From positions 5,083,501-5,147,500 of the forward strand of contig NC_020908.1 in assembly GCF_000155735.2 (NCBI RefSeq): DNA of 64,000 nt, read 5' to 3'. The notes below the pieces were generated by a model, which did no database searches, was not told the DNA's origin, and saw nothing but the letters and a program-made list of their open reading frames with translations. Source of the DNA: Octadecabacter arcticus 238 (GTDB lineage: Bacteria; Pseudomonadota; Alphaproteobacteria; Rhodobacterales; Rhodobacteraceae). The translations under genes were made by a program, and so were the position numbers. Shown here piece after piece: positions 45,455 through 55,512 of the stretch (position 1 is the first letter of the stretch; every line of letters begins with the position of its first letter).

Positions 45455-45939
45455 CAGTTGTTGCCTTGGTTGAATATCGTGCGCACTCGGCCTTCCATTT
45501 GGGCGCTGCCATCAGACAAGTTCACGCGCATGGTATCTGACGAGATTGCGCTGGCCCCTTGGGTCAACAACACATCGCCTGCCAATTCTAGCGTTCCTGT
45601 ATCAAGATTATAGTCAGCCGTTAACGCTTCGGCGGCTTCGGTTGCCGTCGCGAACGTCACGCCGCCGCTCGCAGACAAGCGGCTGATATCGCCGGATGCA
45701 TCATTATAGATGACCTGCACGCGCGCAGCGTTCAATCGCAGGTCGCCTTGGCCGAATACGACGTTGCCGATGAAGATCGCCGTGCCAGACGCTTGATCAA
45801 TGCTGAGGCTATCAGCTGTGATTTCTACCGGCGCAGTCGGGTCCGCGTTGATCGCACCAAGGTTGATGTCGGTTTGGGCGAACACAGGGGCTGCACAGAT
45901 CAGGGCCGCGCAGAACAAAGTAGTTTTGAAAAATTTCAC
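45454..45939 (-). CDS. lptA: LPS transport periplasmic protein LptA
   Basis: A 161-residue protein with a signal peptide (MKFFKTTLFCAALICAAPVF, cleavage after AFAQ-type site) and an OstA-like beta-jellyroll (PVEITADSLSIDQ, AIFIGNVVFGQGDLRLNA). LptA bridges LptC and LptD across the periplasm. It lies 11 bases after lptC and overlaps lptB by one base. Confidence 0.92.
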   Translation of the reverse strand: MKFFKTTLFCAALICAAPVFAQTDINLGAINADPTAPVEITADSLSIDQASGTAIFIGNVVFGQGDLRLNAARVQVIYNDASGDISRLSASGGVTFATATEAAEALTADYNLDTGTLELAGDVLLTQGASAISSDTMRVNLSDGSAQMEGRVRTIFNQGNN

Positions 45940-45950
45940 GTCAAAGAATC

Positions 45951-46541
45951 CTATTGTTGCGGCGTGTATACCAGCCGAACGCCGTTTTGGAAAAGCATCA
46001 CTTGACCGCCCATCCCTTCGGGCGTTTCAATGATCATCTGGCCCGCCGTCAAGGACCCAAAGGGCGCTTGAATTTCGAGGGCGCCATCAGAGGTAATTTG
46101 TCCGGTGGTAAGATTCGCAGTGATGCCTGCGGTTTCCATTTCATAACCGTTTGATGTTTCAATACGAGCCAGTCCGGTCAGACGCGCGATGCGTGTGGCA
46201 TTGTTGATCTCGCCCCGACCGGCACGGATGTCGATATGAGTTCCGTTAACCACATCAATTGAGGCGAACATGGTTTCAACCAACAAAAAATCGCCAAGGG
46301 GGCGCGCCGTTTCAGCCGTAAGTTGGATCACGGATCCGTCGTCCGCGACGCCGGAAACTTGCGCACCTGACAGGCGCGGTTCACGGGCAACTTCTTCGAT
46401 TTCGGCATAGGGAACGGCGCTGTCTTGCGTCGGTGCGCGCGCAAACAGGAAGACCGTCGACATCAGCGCCAATGCAGCCAGTGGCAATGTGATCTTTAGA
46501 AAGCCGACGAACTTCGAATATAGATTATCGTCGCCTAACAT
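45951..46541 (-). CDS. lptC: LPS export protein LptC
   Basis: A 196-residue single-pass membrane protein. A short cytoplasmic start is followed by a helix (FLKITLPLAALALMSTVFLF, residues about 13-32) and a periplasmic beta-jellyroll with ITANLTTGQITSDG and APFGSLTAGQM repeats. It passes LPS from LptBFG to LptA. It is only two bases downstream of kdsD. Confidence 0.9.
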   Translation of the reverse strand: MLGDDNLYSKFVGFLKITLPLAALALMSTVFLFARAPTQDSAVPYAEIEEVAREPRLSGAQVSGVADDGSVIQLTAETARPLGDFLLVETMFASIDVVNGTHIDIRAGRGEINNATRIARLTGLARIETSNGYEMETAGITANLTTGQITSDGALEIQAPFGSLTAGQMIIETPEGMGGQVMLFQNGVRLVYTPQQ

Positions 46542-46543
46542 CG

Positions 46544-47512
46544 CTACACGATACCAGCGCGAAGGCAGTCATGGATGTGTAAAATGCCCACTACTTTGCG
46601 CGACCCGTTAGGATCGACCACAAACAGACAGGTGATTTTACGTTCATTCATCACGTTCACAGCCTCTTCTGCCAAGGATGCGGGACCAATTGTTCCGGGC
46701 GCGCGTGTCATTACTTCGCCCGCAGTCAGGTCCAACAATCCGGCCATATTTCGACGCAAGTCGCCGTCGGTCACGATACCCGCAAGGTAGCCATTGTTGT
46801 CCAGAACACCAACCACACCAAATCCCTTTTGACTGATCGTCAGCAGGGTATCGCTCATCGGGGTTTTTTCGCCAACCAGCGGGATGGCGTCGTCTTTATG
46901 CATTAGGTCGCCAACGCGTGACAGCTGTGCGCCGAGTTTGCCGCCCGGGTGGAAGTCACGGAAGTTGTCGGGCGTGAAGGCGCGGTGTTCCATGATCGCC
47001 ACGCAAAGCGCGTCGCCCAGCGCCAATGTCATCGTCGTGGATGTCGTCGGCACCACGCCGGTGCCGCAGGCCTCAGGCAATTTTGGCATCAAGAGGACAA
47101 TGTCGGATTGCGATGCGAGTGAGCTTTCGGCGCGGCTGGTTACGCCGATCAATGGGATGGCAAATCGCTGGGTATAAGCAATGAGATTGGCGAGCTCAGG
47201 CGCTTCGCCGGAATTGCTAATGGCGAGAACCACATCGCCCCGTGTGACCATCCCAAGGTCGCCGTGCGACGCCTCGGCGGGATGAACGAAGTGCGCAGGT
47301 GTCCCCGTGCTGGCCAAGGTTGCTGCAATTTTCCGAGCAATATGGCCCGATTTTCCGATGCCGGAAATGATGATCCGGCCTTTGGCGTTCAGGATTAGCT
47401 CGACGGCATCAGCAAGGCTGCCATCTATCGCATCGGCCAATGCCATCAGCGCGTCTGCTTCAGCGCGGATCACGCGGCGGGCGGTATCGGTGAATTTTGG
47501 ATTATGTGCCAT
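46544..47512 (-). CDS. kdsD: Arabinose-5-phosphate isomerase (SIS + two CBS domains)
   Basis: A 322-residue enzyme converting ribulose-5-phosphate to arabinose-5-phosphate for Kdo synthesis. The SIS domain covers IISGIGKSGHIARKIAATLA, HPAEASHGDLG and VVPTTSTTMTLALGDAL. The two CBS domains follow from LMHKDDAIPLV to the C-terminus. It belongs to the LPS export unit and overlaps the rnd stop region by one base. Confidence 0.94.
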   Translation of the reverse strand: MAHNPKFTDTARRVIRAEADALMALADAIDGSLADAVELILNAKGRIIISGIGKSGHIARKIAATLASTGTPAHFVHPAEASHGDLGMVTRGDVVLAISNSGEAPELANLIAYTQRFAIPLIGVTSRAESSLASQSDIVLLMPKLPEACGTGVVPTTSTTMTLALGDALCVAIMEHRAFTPDNFRDFHPGGKLGAQLSRVGDLMHKDDAIPLVGEKTPMSDTLLTISQKGFGVVGVLDNNGYLAGIVTDGDLRRNMAGLLDLTAGEVMTRAPGTIGPASLAEEAVNVMNERKITCLFVVDPNGSRKVVGILHIHDCLRAGIV

Positions 47513-48126
47513 CAGTGAGAAAAGATATCCTGTTCGGGCCAGCCTGCCAGATCAAGCTGCGCACGCATGGGCAGAAAGTCAAAGCAAGCTTGCGCCATGT
47601 CGGTGCGAAGTTCGCGTGCCAAGCGGATGTTCAATTCATCGCGCAATTTATGAAGATACAGAACGTCCGATGCAGCATAATCAAGTTGTGCTTTGGACAG
47701 CTGATCTGCGCCCCAATCACTTTGTTGCTGGAACTTGGAGATGTCGACGCGCAGAAATTCTTGCAGCAGGTTTTTCAGCCCATGGCGATCGGTGTAGGTC
47801 CGGATCAGTTTACTTGCGATCTTGGTGCAGTAAACAGGCGCCGTGACGGTGCCAAATGCATTGAGCATCGCAGCAATATCGAAGCGACCGAAATGAAAAA
47901 GTTTCAGCACCTGCGGGTCGGCAAGGACTTTGCACAGGTTCGGCGCCGTGGTCTGGCCGCCAGCAACTTGGATCAGATGGCAGTTCCCGTCACCGCCGCT
48001 TAGCTGAACGAGGCACAAACGATCGCGATGCGGGTTCAGGCCCATCGTTTCACAATCAATCGCCACAACAGCCCCAAGATCGAGGCCGTCAGGCAAATCA
48101 TTCTGATAAAGGTGGTTTGTCATCAT
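47512..48126 (-). CDS. rnd: Ribonuclease D-type 3'-5' exonuclease
   Basis: A 204-residue DEDDy exonuclease with AIDCETMGL (Asp/Glu pair), FHFGRFDIAAM (Asp) and QLDYAASDVLYL (Tyr/Asp). The length corresponds to the short alphaproteobacterial form that lacks the HRDC domains. It matures or degrades structured RNAs. It precedes kdsD with a one-base overlap. ATG 48126 and ATG 48123 are adjacent alternatives. The 260 bases upstream are gene-free and probably carry the promoter of the whole unit. Confidence 0.9.
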   Translation of the reverse strand: MMTNHLYQNDLPDGLDLGAVVAIDCETMGLNPHRDRLCLVQLSGGDGNCHLIQVAGGQTTAPNLCKVLADPQVLKLFHFGRFDIAAMLNAFGTVTAPVYCTKIASKLIRTYTDRHGLKNLLQEFLRVDISKFQQQSDWGADQLSKAQLDYAASDVLYLHKLRDELNIRLARELRTDMAQACFDFLPMRAQLDLAGWPEQDIFSH

Positions 48127-48386
48127 ATTCCTTTAACATGCGATGAGGCCCGAAAGGGGTCCCTACCCACCATGCGACTGCATGTTTTCACGGGTGAAAT
48201 AGCAGCTTTATAGTCCCGTGTGTAGGTCAACGTGCCGCTTACTTTCGGGGGTCGGTTGGGTGCGTCTCGCATGGTATCTGACGGGGTTGCGCTTGAATGG
48301 TGACGGTGGCTACGATGAACAAAAGCCAACGACTTAGACCGCCGATTGATTCACAAGTTGCACTGTTTTAAAGCTCTCCAACGACC

Positions 48387-48842
48387 TTAAGATGAAAGCT
48401 CAGGGTGCAAATAAGCGTCTGGATAGGACGTCGGAGAGAACGGACCCAAAGGCACGACATTGTTCCAGGATCTGCCAAAATAACCCTGCCGACAATGAAC
48501 CAAGGAGTTGGCATCAGCAACGCCGGGCAATGCATAAACGCGGCATAGCCAACGCCACAGATGCGGATAATCCAGAATTTTCGCTCCGTTCAACTTCATC
48601 CGCACATAATAAACTGGGTCATGCCGATAGAGCGTTGGAAAGAGACGTAGGTCGGCCTCGGTGAAGGTATCGCCCGTCAGGAATGGACGGTCATCGGCAG
48701 CGAGCCGCAATTCCAACGTGTTGAGCGTATCAAAATAGGCAGTGAATGCAGCTGCATAAATTGCCTGATCTGACGAAAATCCAGCTTTATAGGCGCCGTT
48801 GTTAATGCCCACATAAATTTGGTCGTTCATAGGTAAAGACCC
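48387..48842 (-). pseudogene. Glutathionyl-hydroquinone reductase, C-terminal fragment
   Basis: The fragment encodes YVGINNGAYKAGFSSDQAIY, FLTGDTFTEADLRLFPTL and PLGPF, the C-terminal helical domain of Xi-class glutathione transferases (YqjG/ECM4 family). The N-terminal thioredoxin-like half with the catalytic Cys is missing; upstream sequence is an integrase fragment, and the start at 48869 lies in fused sequence. It cannot be catalytic. Confidence 0.8.
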
Positions 48843-48844
48843 CT

Positions 48845-49207
48845 CGCTTGAAGCTGTCTTCTCCCTCACCTTGGATCATCAATCGTTTGAAAGGGTTTCT
48901 CTTGTCTAGGTCCAGCTCCGAGTAGGCAAAGTTGAGTATAGCTGAAAGGCTGTTGACCCTGCGCCTGATTGTCGCGGTCTTGTTTCCCTTCTTGGTCAGA
49001 TGTCGGACGAAACACCTTCGTATCTTCACGAGAATACTGCCTGACATCTCTGTCTCCAGCCACCGCAATAAACGTGGTTAAGGCGACCCTGAGTGGGGTT
49101 TGCTCAATGCTCCTGAGGGACAGGTATTCCTCTGCCATCTCTGACAACAAGGCCGATCTTGGTTTGAAGCTTTCGATGACTGAGGCGACATCCACTGGGT
49201 GAATCAC
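48845..49207 (-). pseudogene. Tyrosine recombinase N-terminal region, frameshifted
   Basis: Two overlapping frames encode LLSEMAEEYLSLRSIEQTPL with REDTKVF, then TATIRRRVNSLSAILNFAYS and ELDLDKRNPFKR. This is the SAM-like core-binding domain of an integrase with a frameshift near 49025. The catalytic domain is absent because the sequence changes to the reductase fragment at about 48845. From 49208 to 49648 I see no further gene, only uninterpretable remnants. Confidence 0.65.
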
Positions 49208-49648
49208 TTCTCGAGCACTCCAAGAGCTTTCAAGAACCTCATTGAGTCGCCTGGAATATAGCTCTGCTTCAACAGGGTCTTGCGATAAGGATTGCCGAAT
49301 GAATGATCCGTAGGCGTTAACCGTTTAGGTTTTTCGATGCGGGCCTGAGCGTGTCTTCTCCTCTTGGTGCGACGGTGGCCCGCGTTGGGAAACATGACTA
49401 GGAGGAAGCCGTGGGGTCTGGGTTTGCCCTATGGGGAAAGCGCGAAGTTGGTTCTTCCGAGGGCACTTCGAATTGGTGGTCCTTTGCTTCATGCGCCGAG
49501 AATTGATGCGCTTGCGCTTGTTTTGTGGAGTGCTTTGTCTCAATTTCGAACGCACCAAGTGCTGTTACTTCCCGTTTATGCAAACCGATATCAGCGCTGA
49601 ACGCGATGCCGTTCAGAGAATAGTCGTTGATTGGTGGCGTGCGCCCCG

Positions 49649-50602
49649 TCATGCGGCGGCCTTTCTGGGCGGTGCGCGGGAATGCGGTTTTTGACCGCGC
49701 TGGAAAGTCTCGATGATGCGCATTTGCCCGCCGCAGTCGGGGCATGGTTCTCGCAGTGTGAGAGGGGTGACCTCGGCGACTGGTGGGTCATCCTGTTTGG
49801 CGGTTTGTGCGCCAAGTAAGGTCCGAGCCTTTGCGATATTAGCTTTTCGTTGCGCGCTGGCGAGCAGACCATAGTGGCGGATCCGGTGGAACCGGTCCGG
49901 TAGCACATGGATCAGAAAGCGGCGGATGAACTCGGATGTGGAAAGGCGCATGACGGATCGCCTATCACCAGATTTGACGCGATAATCTTTCCATTGGAAC
50001 GCAATGGTGTTGGTATCAGCACTTATCAAACGGCTGTTTGAAATCGCCACACGGTGCGTATATCGGCTGAGATAGGCGAGCACGGCCTCGGGTCCGCCGA
50101 AGGGCGGTTTGGCATAGACCACCCATTCTATTTTGCGCAACGGGGCGAGATATGCGGCGAAGGCCTGCGGTTCCGATAGTTCAGCGAGATCACCAAAGAA
50201 GACCAATTCCCTTGCGCGATGTAAGGCCAGCAGCCTTTCAATAAACAGGCGACGGAACAACCGCGACAGCACCCGCACATGCAGAAAGAAGCCCGGCTTG
50301 CACGCGACCCATCGGGTGCCGTCCGGGGACAGGCCCCCGCCCGGCACGATCATGTGGACATGGGGATGATGGGTCATGGAACGTGAAACGATTTGCTCGG
50401 TCTCGCGCCAAAGAAAGTTGAACACCGCCGCCTCGTTGAACACCCCGATCAAGACATCTTGGTCGTTCAGGATCGGTAGATGGCTAAAGCCTGTCAGCTT
50501 CATGTCATCTGCCAGATCTCCAAGCGGATCGGTCAGTTTCGCGGTTTTCATGTCTTTGCGGGATATGCCCACGGAACGCGCGTTGGGCGGGTTACCGCGC
50601 AA
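49649..50602 (-). pseudogene. CBS-domain fragment fused to IS91-family transposase
   Basis: One open frame of 317 codons joins two unrelated parts. Residues 1-76 are a CBS-domain segment (LTGFSHLPILNDQDVLIGVF). From residue 77 the sequence is IS91 transposase starting at its HUH motif (HHPHVHMIVPGGG), then LSRYTHRVAISNSRL and a C-terminal CPDCGGQM. The IS91 zinc-finger N-terminus and first domain are gone, so it is unlikely to transpose. The start would be TTG at 50602 or an ATG further in. Confidence 0.75.
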
Positions 50603-50872
50603 TCTCAGTTAGTGATCAGGTTGCAAAGTGATCCCATTATTGACGCCCACATTTGTCTCCGACACTTTCCAGTCAAATAACCAGCAAACAACTCGAATGA
50701 TATCAAGTTATTGTAATCATTGTATTTTCGTTATGTCCTATGGGTTCGTGACCTCACTCAGTCAAGAAAACTGCGGCTCTTCTCCGCTTTGTTGAGTAAG
50801 AAAAGATGCCGACCATCAAGTAACCTATTGATATGTTAGGTTTCTGACAACTTTACATAGGGCAGTTATATG

Positions 50873-52260
50873 GAGCTATGACTGAATCTGGTGTTTGAGT
50901 GGTTTGAAGGTTGGCGGCGTATCTGGTTGAATTGTTGTTGGAAGACAGCAGCCCAACCAAAGGAGATACACCACCATGGGAACTACTAACATTGTTGATT
51001 TTGCGCGTCGAGACGAGATGACGGACGCGTTGACGGAGTTGCTGAAAACGGGAGCACAACAATTGATCGCGACAGCAGTTGAGGCTGAGCTTGTCAGTTA
51101 TTTGGCGCAATTTACCGGCTTACGCACCGATGCCGGTCACGCGGCAGTCGTGCGTAATGGACATCATCCGGCCCGCCCGTTTCAAACGGGCATTGGCCCT
51201 GTGAGCGTGCGCATTCCAAAGGTTCGGTCCAAGGACGGCACACCGGTGACATTCCGGTCTGCCCTGGTGCCGCCCTATGTGCGCCGCACGAAGACGCTGG
51301 AAGCGGCCTTGCCATGGCTTTACCTCAAAGGGATCTCCAGCGGCGAGATGGCTCCCGCCCTCAAGGTTCTTCTGGGCCCAGATGCCGTTGGCTTGTCGGC
51401 TAATACGGTTTCGCGTTTAAAACGCGATTGGGCCAATGAATACGAGGCTTGGAAAGGCGCTGAGTTAGATGACGAGCCCATCGTCTATATCTGGGCCAAC
51501 GGCGTTCACAGCGGCCTTCGGGGCGAGGATGACAAGCTCTGTGCCCTTGTTATTATTGGGGTAACTGCCCGTGGCAAGAAGCGATTTCTGGCAATTGAGG
51601 ATGGGGTGCGCGAGTCCACGCAGAGCTGGCGCGAGGTTCTGCTTAACCTCAAAAGCCGAGGCATGAATGCGCCCAAACTGGCCATCGGGGACGGTGCCAT
51701 GGGGTTTTGGGCGGCCATGGACGAAGTCTATCCTGAGACCCGCCATCAACGCTGTTGGCAACACAAAACGATGAACGTGCTCAATTGTTTACCCAAGCTG
51801 TCTCAGCCAAAAGCCAAGGCCGCGCTGCACGACATCTGGCAGGCCGAGACCAAAGTCGATGCAGAAAAGGCATTCGATCTGTTCATCAAAACCTACGAAC
51901 CCAAATATCCCAAGGCCACACTATGCCTGCAAAAAGATCGTGAGGAACTCATGGCATTCTTCGACTTCCCGGCGCAGCATTGGCAAAGCATCCGCACTAG
52001 CAATCCAATTGAATCGGCCTTCGCGACGATCCGGCATCGTACCAAGCGTTCAAAGGGCTGCCTGTCACGCGATGGCATGCTGCACATGATGTTCAAACTG
52101 GGGCAATGTGCTGAGCAAAATTGGAGGAAGCTACGCGGCTTTGACTACCTCGCAAAAGTCATCACAGGCGTCACGTTCAAAGACGGAATCGAAACCACAA
52201 ACCCCGACCAGATCACCGCATGACCAACAATACTCAAACACCAGATTTGACAATAACTCA
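50873..52260 (+). mobile_element. IS256-family element, copy 3, intact
   Basis: The ends share TCTGGTGTTTGAGT as inverted repeats. The ISL3 sequence around it shows an 8-base duplication with one mismatch (gttatatg left, ggtatatg right). It separates the ISL3 left end from its transposase start. Confidence 0.9.
50976..52223 (+). CDS. IS256-family transposase
   Basis: The only complete copy of the three in this window: 415 residues. Catalytic parts are IWANGVHSGLRG (Asp region), IGDGAMGFWAAMDE (Asp) and SNPIESAFATIRHRTKRSKG (Glu). The zinc-like CW pair RHQRCWQHK, typical of the family, lies between them. It has GGAGAT just before the start. It acts on IS ends by a copy-out mechanism and could mobilise the two defective copies. 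Confidence 0.92.
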   Translation: MGTTNIVDFARRDEMTDALTELLKTGAQQLIATAVEAELVSYLAQFTGLRTDAGHAAVVRNGHHPARPFQTGIGPVSVRIPKVRSKDGTPVTFRSALVPPYVRRTKTLEAALPWLYLKGISSGEMAPALKVLLGPDAVGLSANTVSRLKRDWANEYEAWKGAELDDEPIVYIWANGVHSGLRGEDDKLCALVIIGVTARGKKRFLAIEDGVRESTQSWREVLLNLKSRGMNAPKLAIGDGAMGFWAAMDEVYPETRHQRCWQHKTMNVLNCLPKLSQPKAKAALHDIWQAETKVDAEKAFDLFIKTYEPKYPKATLCLQKDREELMAFFDFPAQHWQSIRTSNPIESAFATIRHRTKRSKGCLSRDGMLHMMFKLGQCAEQNWRKLRGFDYLAKVITGVTFKDGIETTNPDQITA

Positions 52261-52265
52261 GGTAT

Positions 52266-53504
52266 ATGACCATCGACATCTCGCAACATATTTTACGCCT
52301 GAAGGGGCAACGTGTAAATGAAATTGAGCTGGCTGAAGACGGTGCGAAGGTTATTGTTCAGTGCAGTCGGGATGCCCGCAGGAGCGCTATAGACCCTGCA
52401 ACCGGCAACCGGCAAGAAGGGTAGCATCAACCAACATATTCGCCGACAAGTAAACGACATCCCGTTTTTTGGGTATCCTTGTGTGATTGAGATTGAGCTA
52501 GCGCAGGTTTTTATTAGCAAGGGTGAGCGCCGCATTGAGGCGTGTCCTTTTGTTGATAAAGGGTGCCGTTTCACCCATCGATTTTGCCATCTTATCAGTG
52601 GATTGTGCCGTCATTTATCCATTCTGGCTGTCTCCAGGCATTTAGGTATACGATGGGAGACGGTAAAGAATATTGACAAGGCATACCTGATGGAAACGCT
52701 CCCTGCGCTTGATCCCGCACAGCTTGCTGGCTTGGAATACATTGGTGTCGATGAAGTGGCCCGGGCGAAAGGTCATGACTATATGACGGTGGTCTACGAT
52801 ATGGTCGGAGGGCATCTGATCTGGGTGGAAGCCGGTCGAACTGCCGAAGTTTTTTCAAGGTTTTTGAAACAGCTGCAGCCAGATACAGCCCATAAAATAA
52901 AGGCCGTGTCGATGGATATGGGGCCTGCCTACCAAAAGGCTGTCAGGGAGTCCTTGCCGATGGCCGACATCGTATTTGACCGTTTCCACGTCATGAAAAA
53001 CTACAGCAAGGCTATCCATAATCAGCGTCGCCTTGAGTTCAGGAAGGCCGATCCAAGTGGTAAAGAGTTGATGAAGGGCACGCATTATCTGTTGCTCAAA
53101 ATGCGGATAAGTTGACTGAAAAACAAAGTAACAAGCTGCAAACGTTGCTGGAGAGCAATAGCAACCTGAATACGCTTTACGTCTTAAAAGAACAGCTTCA
53201 GGCTCTGTGCAGCGCCCCATCATTTGAGGGGATGTCAGAGCAACTGGAAAATTGGTGCCTGATCGCAGATCAGTCACACATGCTCTATCTGAAAAAGTTC
53301 GCAAAATCCCTAAGAAAACATTGTGTGGGCATATGCAACTACGCGAAACACAAGCTGACAAGCGCCAGGATAGAGGCTGGTAATGTCAGTATAGGAATGA
53401 TCCGCAAACGAGCCAGGGGCATCAGGGATACCGAATACTTCAAACTCAAAATTAGACAATCATCCATCCCAGATAATCAATCTATATTCTATTTGAAATC
53501 CTAG
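52266..53504 (+). pseudogene. ISL3-family transposase with two frame lesions
   Basis: It starts at ATG 52266 with MTIDISQHILRLKGQ. At about 52402-52410 a 7-base duplication (CAACCGG twice) shifts the frame. The main part runs from about 52450 to 53100, and a one-base loss near 53098 (LLLKMRIS in place of LLLKNADKLNEK) shifts it again. It ends at 53504. The first half of the catalytic domain (GVDEVARAKGHDY, VSMDMGPAYQKAV) is uninterrupted. Comparison with copy 1 gives the repaired sequence. Confidence 0.87.
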
Positions 53505-53748
53505 AATAACTCAACAAAGCGGAGAAGAGCCAAAACTGCAAACAAAACTATGCCCATACAGGTACGTACTTCGCATTCCATTTTCCCTGATCTGGATCGT
53601 AGGGTTTGATAACATGGGCATCAAGTGCATCACGAATAATGCGGGAAGCCATAGAGCTATTTTTTTCCTCAAAACCGAACCTCTCTCTCAGTGAGGTGTT
53701 GGTCAACTCTTCTCGCATTACATACGTAAGCATCAACGCTGCCCTTGA

Positions 53749-55443
53749 TCAAGCTGCGTCTTTTGCCTTGGCCTCGGCGTTTTTAGCATCGATCATGTCC
53801 TGATAGGCCCACGGCATGAGATCGTTGATACGGTTTGCTTGATGGTCCTGGATGCGTTCCAGCACCCATGCGAGCCAGGCTTTGGGATTCACTTTGTTCA
53901 TCTTGGCGGTCTCTATCAACGTATAAGCAATTGCTGCAGATTTGCCGCCTGCTTCTGATCCCATGAAGAGATAGTTTTTGCGTCCCACGGCCACAGGGCG
54001 CACTGCGCGCTCGGCTGTGTTGTTGTCCAGCTCAAGAAAGCCGTGATCAAGATAGGGCCGTGCCTTTGGCAGGCGCGCCAGTGCATATTTGATCGCCTTG
54101 GCCAGCGGCGTCTTGCTAGAGATCTTGCCCAGTTGCTCTTTAAGCCAGACTTCCAGGTCATCAAAGATCGGCTTGGCGTATTCCTGACGCAGGGCCACGC
54201 GTTCCGCAGGGGGCAGGAACCGCGCTTGTGTCTCAACATCATAGAGCTTTTTAATCCGCAGCACGGCTTCGCCCGCCACGGGCAGCTTTGTGCTTTCATA
54301 AAGGTCAAAGAACTCACGCCGCACATGGGCCATGCATGCCATCTCTTTGACCCGCCCCGTGCGGTAGGCGTCATTATACCCAGCATAGGCATCCGCATGG
54401 GCGTAGCCTTCATAGCTTTCGAGATGCTTGCTGGGATGCTCCGCCTCACGGCTGGTGGAGAACTGGTACCACACCGCAGGTGGAGCTCCGCTGGCCCAAG
54501 TGTCTTCTTTTCGGGCATAGACCCACAGTCGCGCGGTTTTGGTCTTATTCTTTCCTTTGCCATTGCCCTTCTGGAGCAGCTTGACCGTTGTGTCATCCAT
54601 GAAGATCGCCTGCGCCTCAAAGACGTGATCGCGGATTGCATCTGAGACGCGCTCCAGCAGTTTGGTGCATTTGCCGACCCATCCCGCCATGAGCGATCCA
54701 CTCAGATCAATGCCCTCGTTGGCAAACATCTGGCTCTGGCGATACAGCGGCAGATGATAGCCGTATTTACAGCACAGGATGTGGGCCATCAGCGCGGGGC
54801 CGACAAAGCTCTTCGGAATGGGTCGGCTTGGCATCTCAGCCTGAACAACGGCCTCACAACAGGTGCAGGCCAGACGCGGGCGGCCAATTTGGTTCACGAT
54901 GTAATGTCCCGGGACATATTCCAACTCCTCCATCACATCCGTTCCAAGCACTTTGAAGCTGCCGCCACAGTCGGTGCAAGCATCACTGGGGGTGATGGTC
55001 TTTTGGACACGCTTCAGCCCCTTTGGGAAAGGTTTGCGCTTGCGCGGTGTGCGGGGCGGCTTGGCCTCAGCGTCAGAGGGTTCATCATCTGTCTCAACGG
55101 CTTGTTCGATCTCAAGTTCTTCAAGGATCAACTCAAGCGCCAGCTGTGCACTGCTTTCCGACTTTGAGCCAAAGCGGTGCTTGTTGTGACCGTGGAGTTG
55201 CAGGCGCAGATCGGCGATGATGGTGTCTCGGTTCTGGATGGCCCGCGCATGAGCGGTGCGCTCGGCACTCAGGGCGGCGTCCACTGATGCCATCTCATCC
55301 TTGAGGCGTTTTTGTACCGTCGCATGGCCAAGGGATGACCCGAGAAACGCTTGCTTCAGCTCTGACAATTCCGCTGTTTGCGCGGCAACGTATGCCTGTA
55401 CTTCAGGGGGCAGATTAGTCAGATTTGGAGGGGTCTTACTCAT
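53749..55443 (-). CDS. IS66 transposase TnpC
   Basis: A 564-residue protein with an N-terminal coiled-coil/leucine-rich region (QTAELSELKQAFL), a zinc-finger-like segment (CTDCGGSFKVL, CTCCEAVVQ) and the IS66 DDE core (IFMDDTTVKLLQKG, HADAYAGYNDAY). The end contains LELDNNTAERAVRPVAVGRK. The ATG at 55443 (MSKTPPN) is preferred to the upstream in-frame codon because it gives the usual start. It is intact and differs from copy 2 in only a few residues. Confidence 0.92.
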   Translation of the reverse strand: MSKTPPNLTNLPPEVQAYVAAQTAELSELKQAFLGSSLGHATVQKRLKDEMASVDAALSAERTAHARAIQNRDTIIADLRLQLHGHNKHRFGSKSESSAQLALELILEELEIEQAVETDDEPSDAEAKPPRTPRKRKPFPKGLKRVQKTITPSDACTDCGGSFKVLGTDVMEELEYVPGHYIVNQIGRPRLACTCCEAVVQAEMPSRPIPKSFVGPALMAHILCCKYGYHLPLYRQSQMFANEGIDLSGSLMAGWVGKCTKLLERVSDAIRDHVFEAQAIFMDDTTVKLLQKGNGKGKNKTKTARLWVYARKEDTWASGAPPAVWYQFSTSREAEHPSKHLESYEGYAHADAYAGYNDAYRTGRVKEMACMAHVRREFFDLYESTKLPVAGEAVLRIKKLYDVETQARFLPPAERVALRQEYAKPIFDDLEVWLKEQLGKISSKTPLAKAIKYALARLPKARPYLDHGFLELDNNTAERAVRPVAVGRKNYLFMGSEAGGKSAAIAYTLIETAKMNKVNPKAWLAWVLERIQDHQANRINDLMPWAYQDMIDAKNAEAKAKDAA

Positions 55444-55512
55444 GCCATTACATACCAAATCTCGGGCATCATGGGAATCCCACAAAGGCAAGAAGTCCTA
55501 TAAAACATACAG

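Larger units (their letters stand above)
50775..53531 (+). mobile_element. ISL3-family element, copy 2, interrupted by IS256
   Basis: Terminal repeats match copy 1. The 8-base target duplication aaaactgc is exact on both sides (50767-50774 and 53532-53539), so this copy marks a true insertion, 8 bases downstream of the stop of the AlbA-type gene. Confidence 0.92.

Noticed and set aside
49208..49648. Several small open frames between the integrase fragment and the CBS-IS91 chimera
   Set aside because: They overlap on both strands, are rich in Arg/Pro as expected for shadow frames, and none has a supported start or family pattern.
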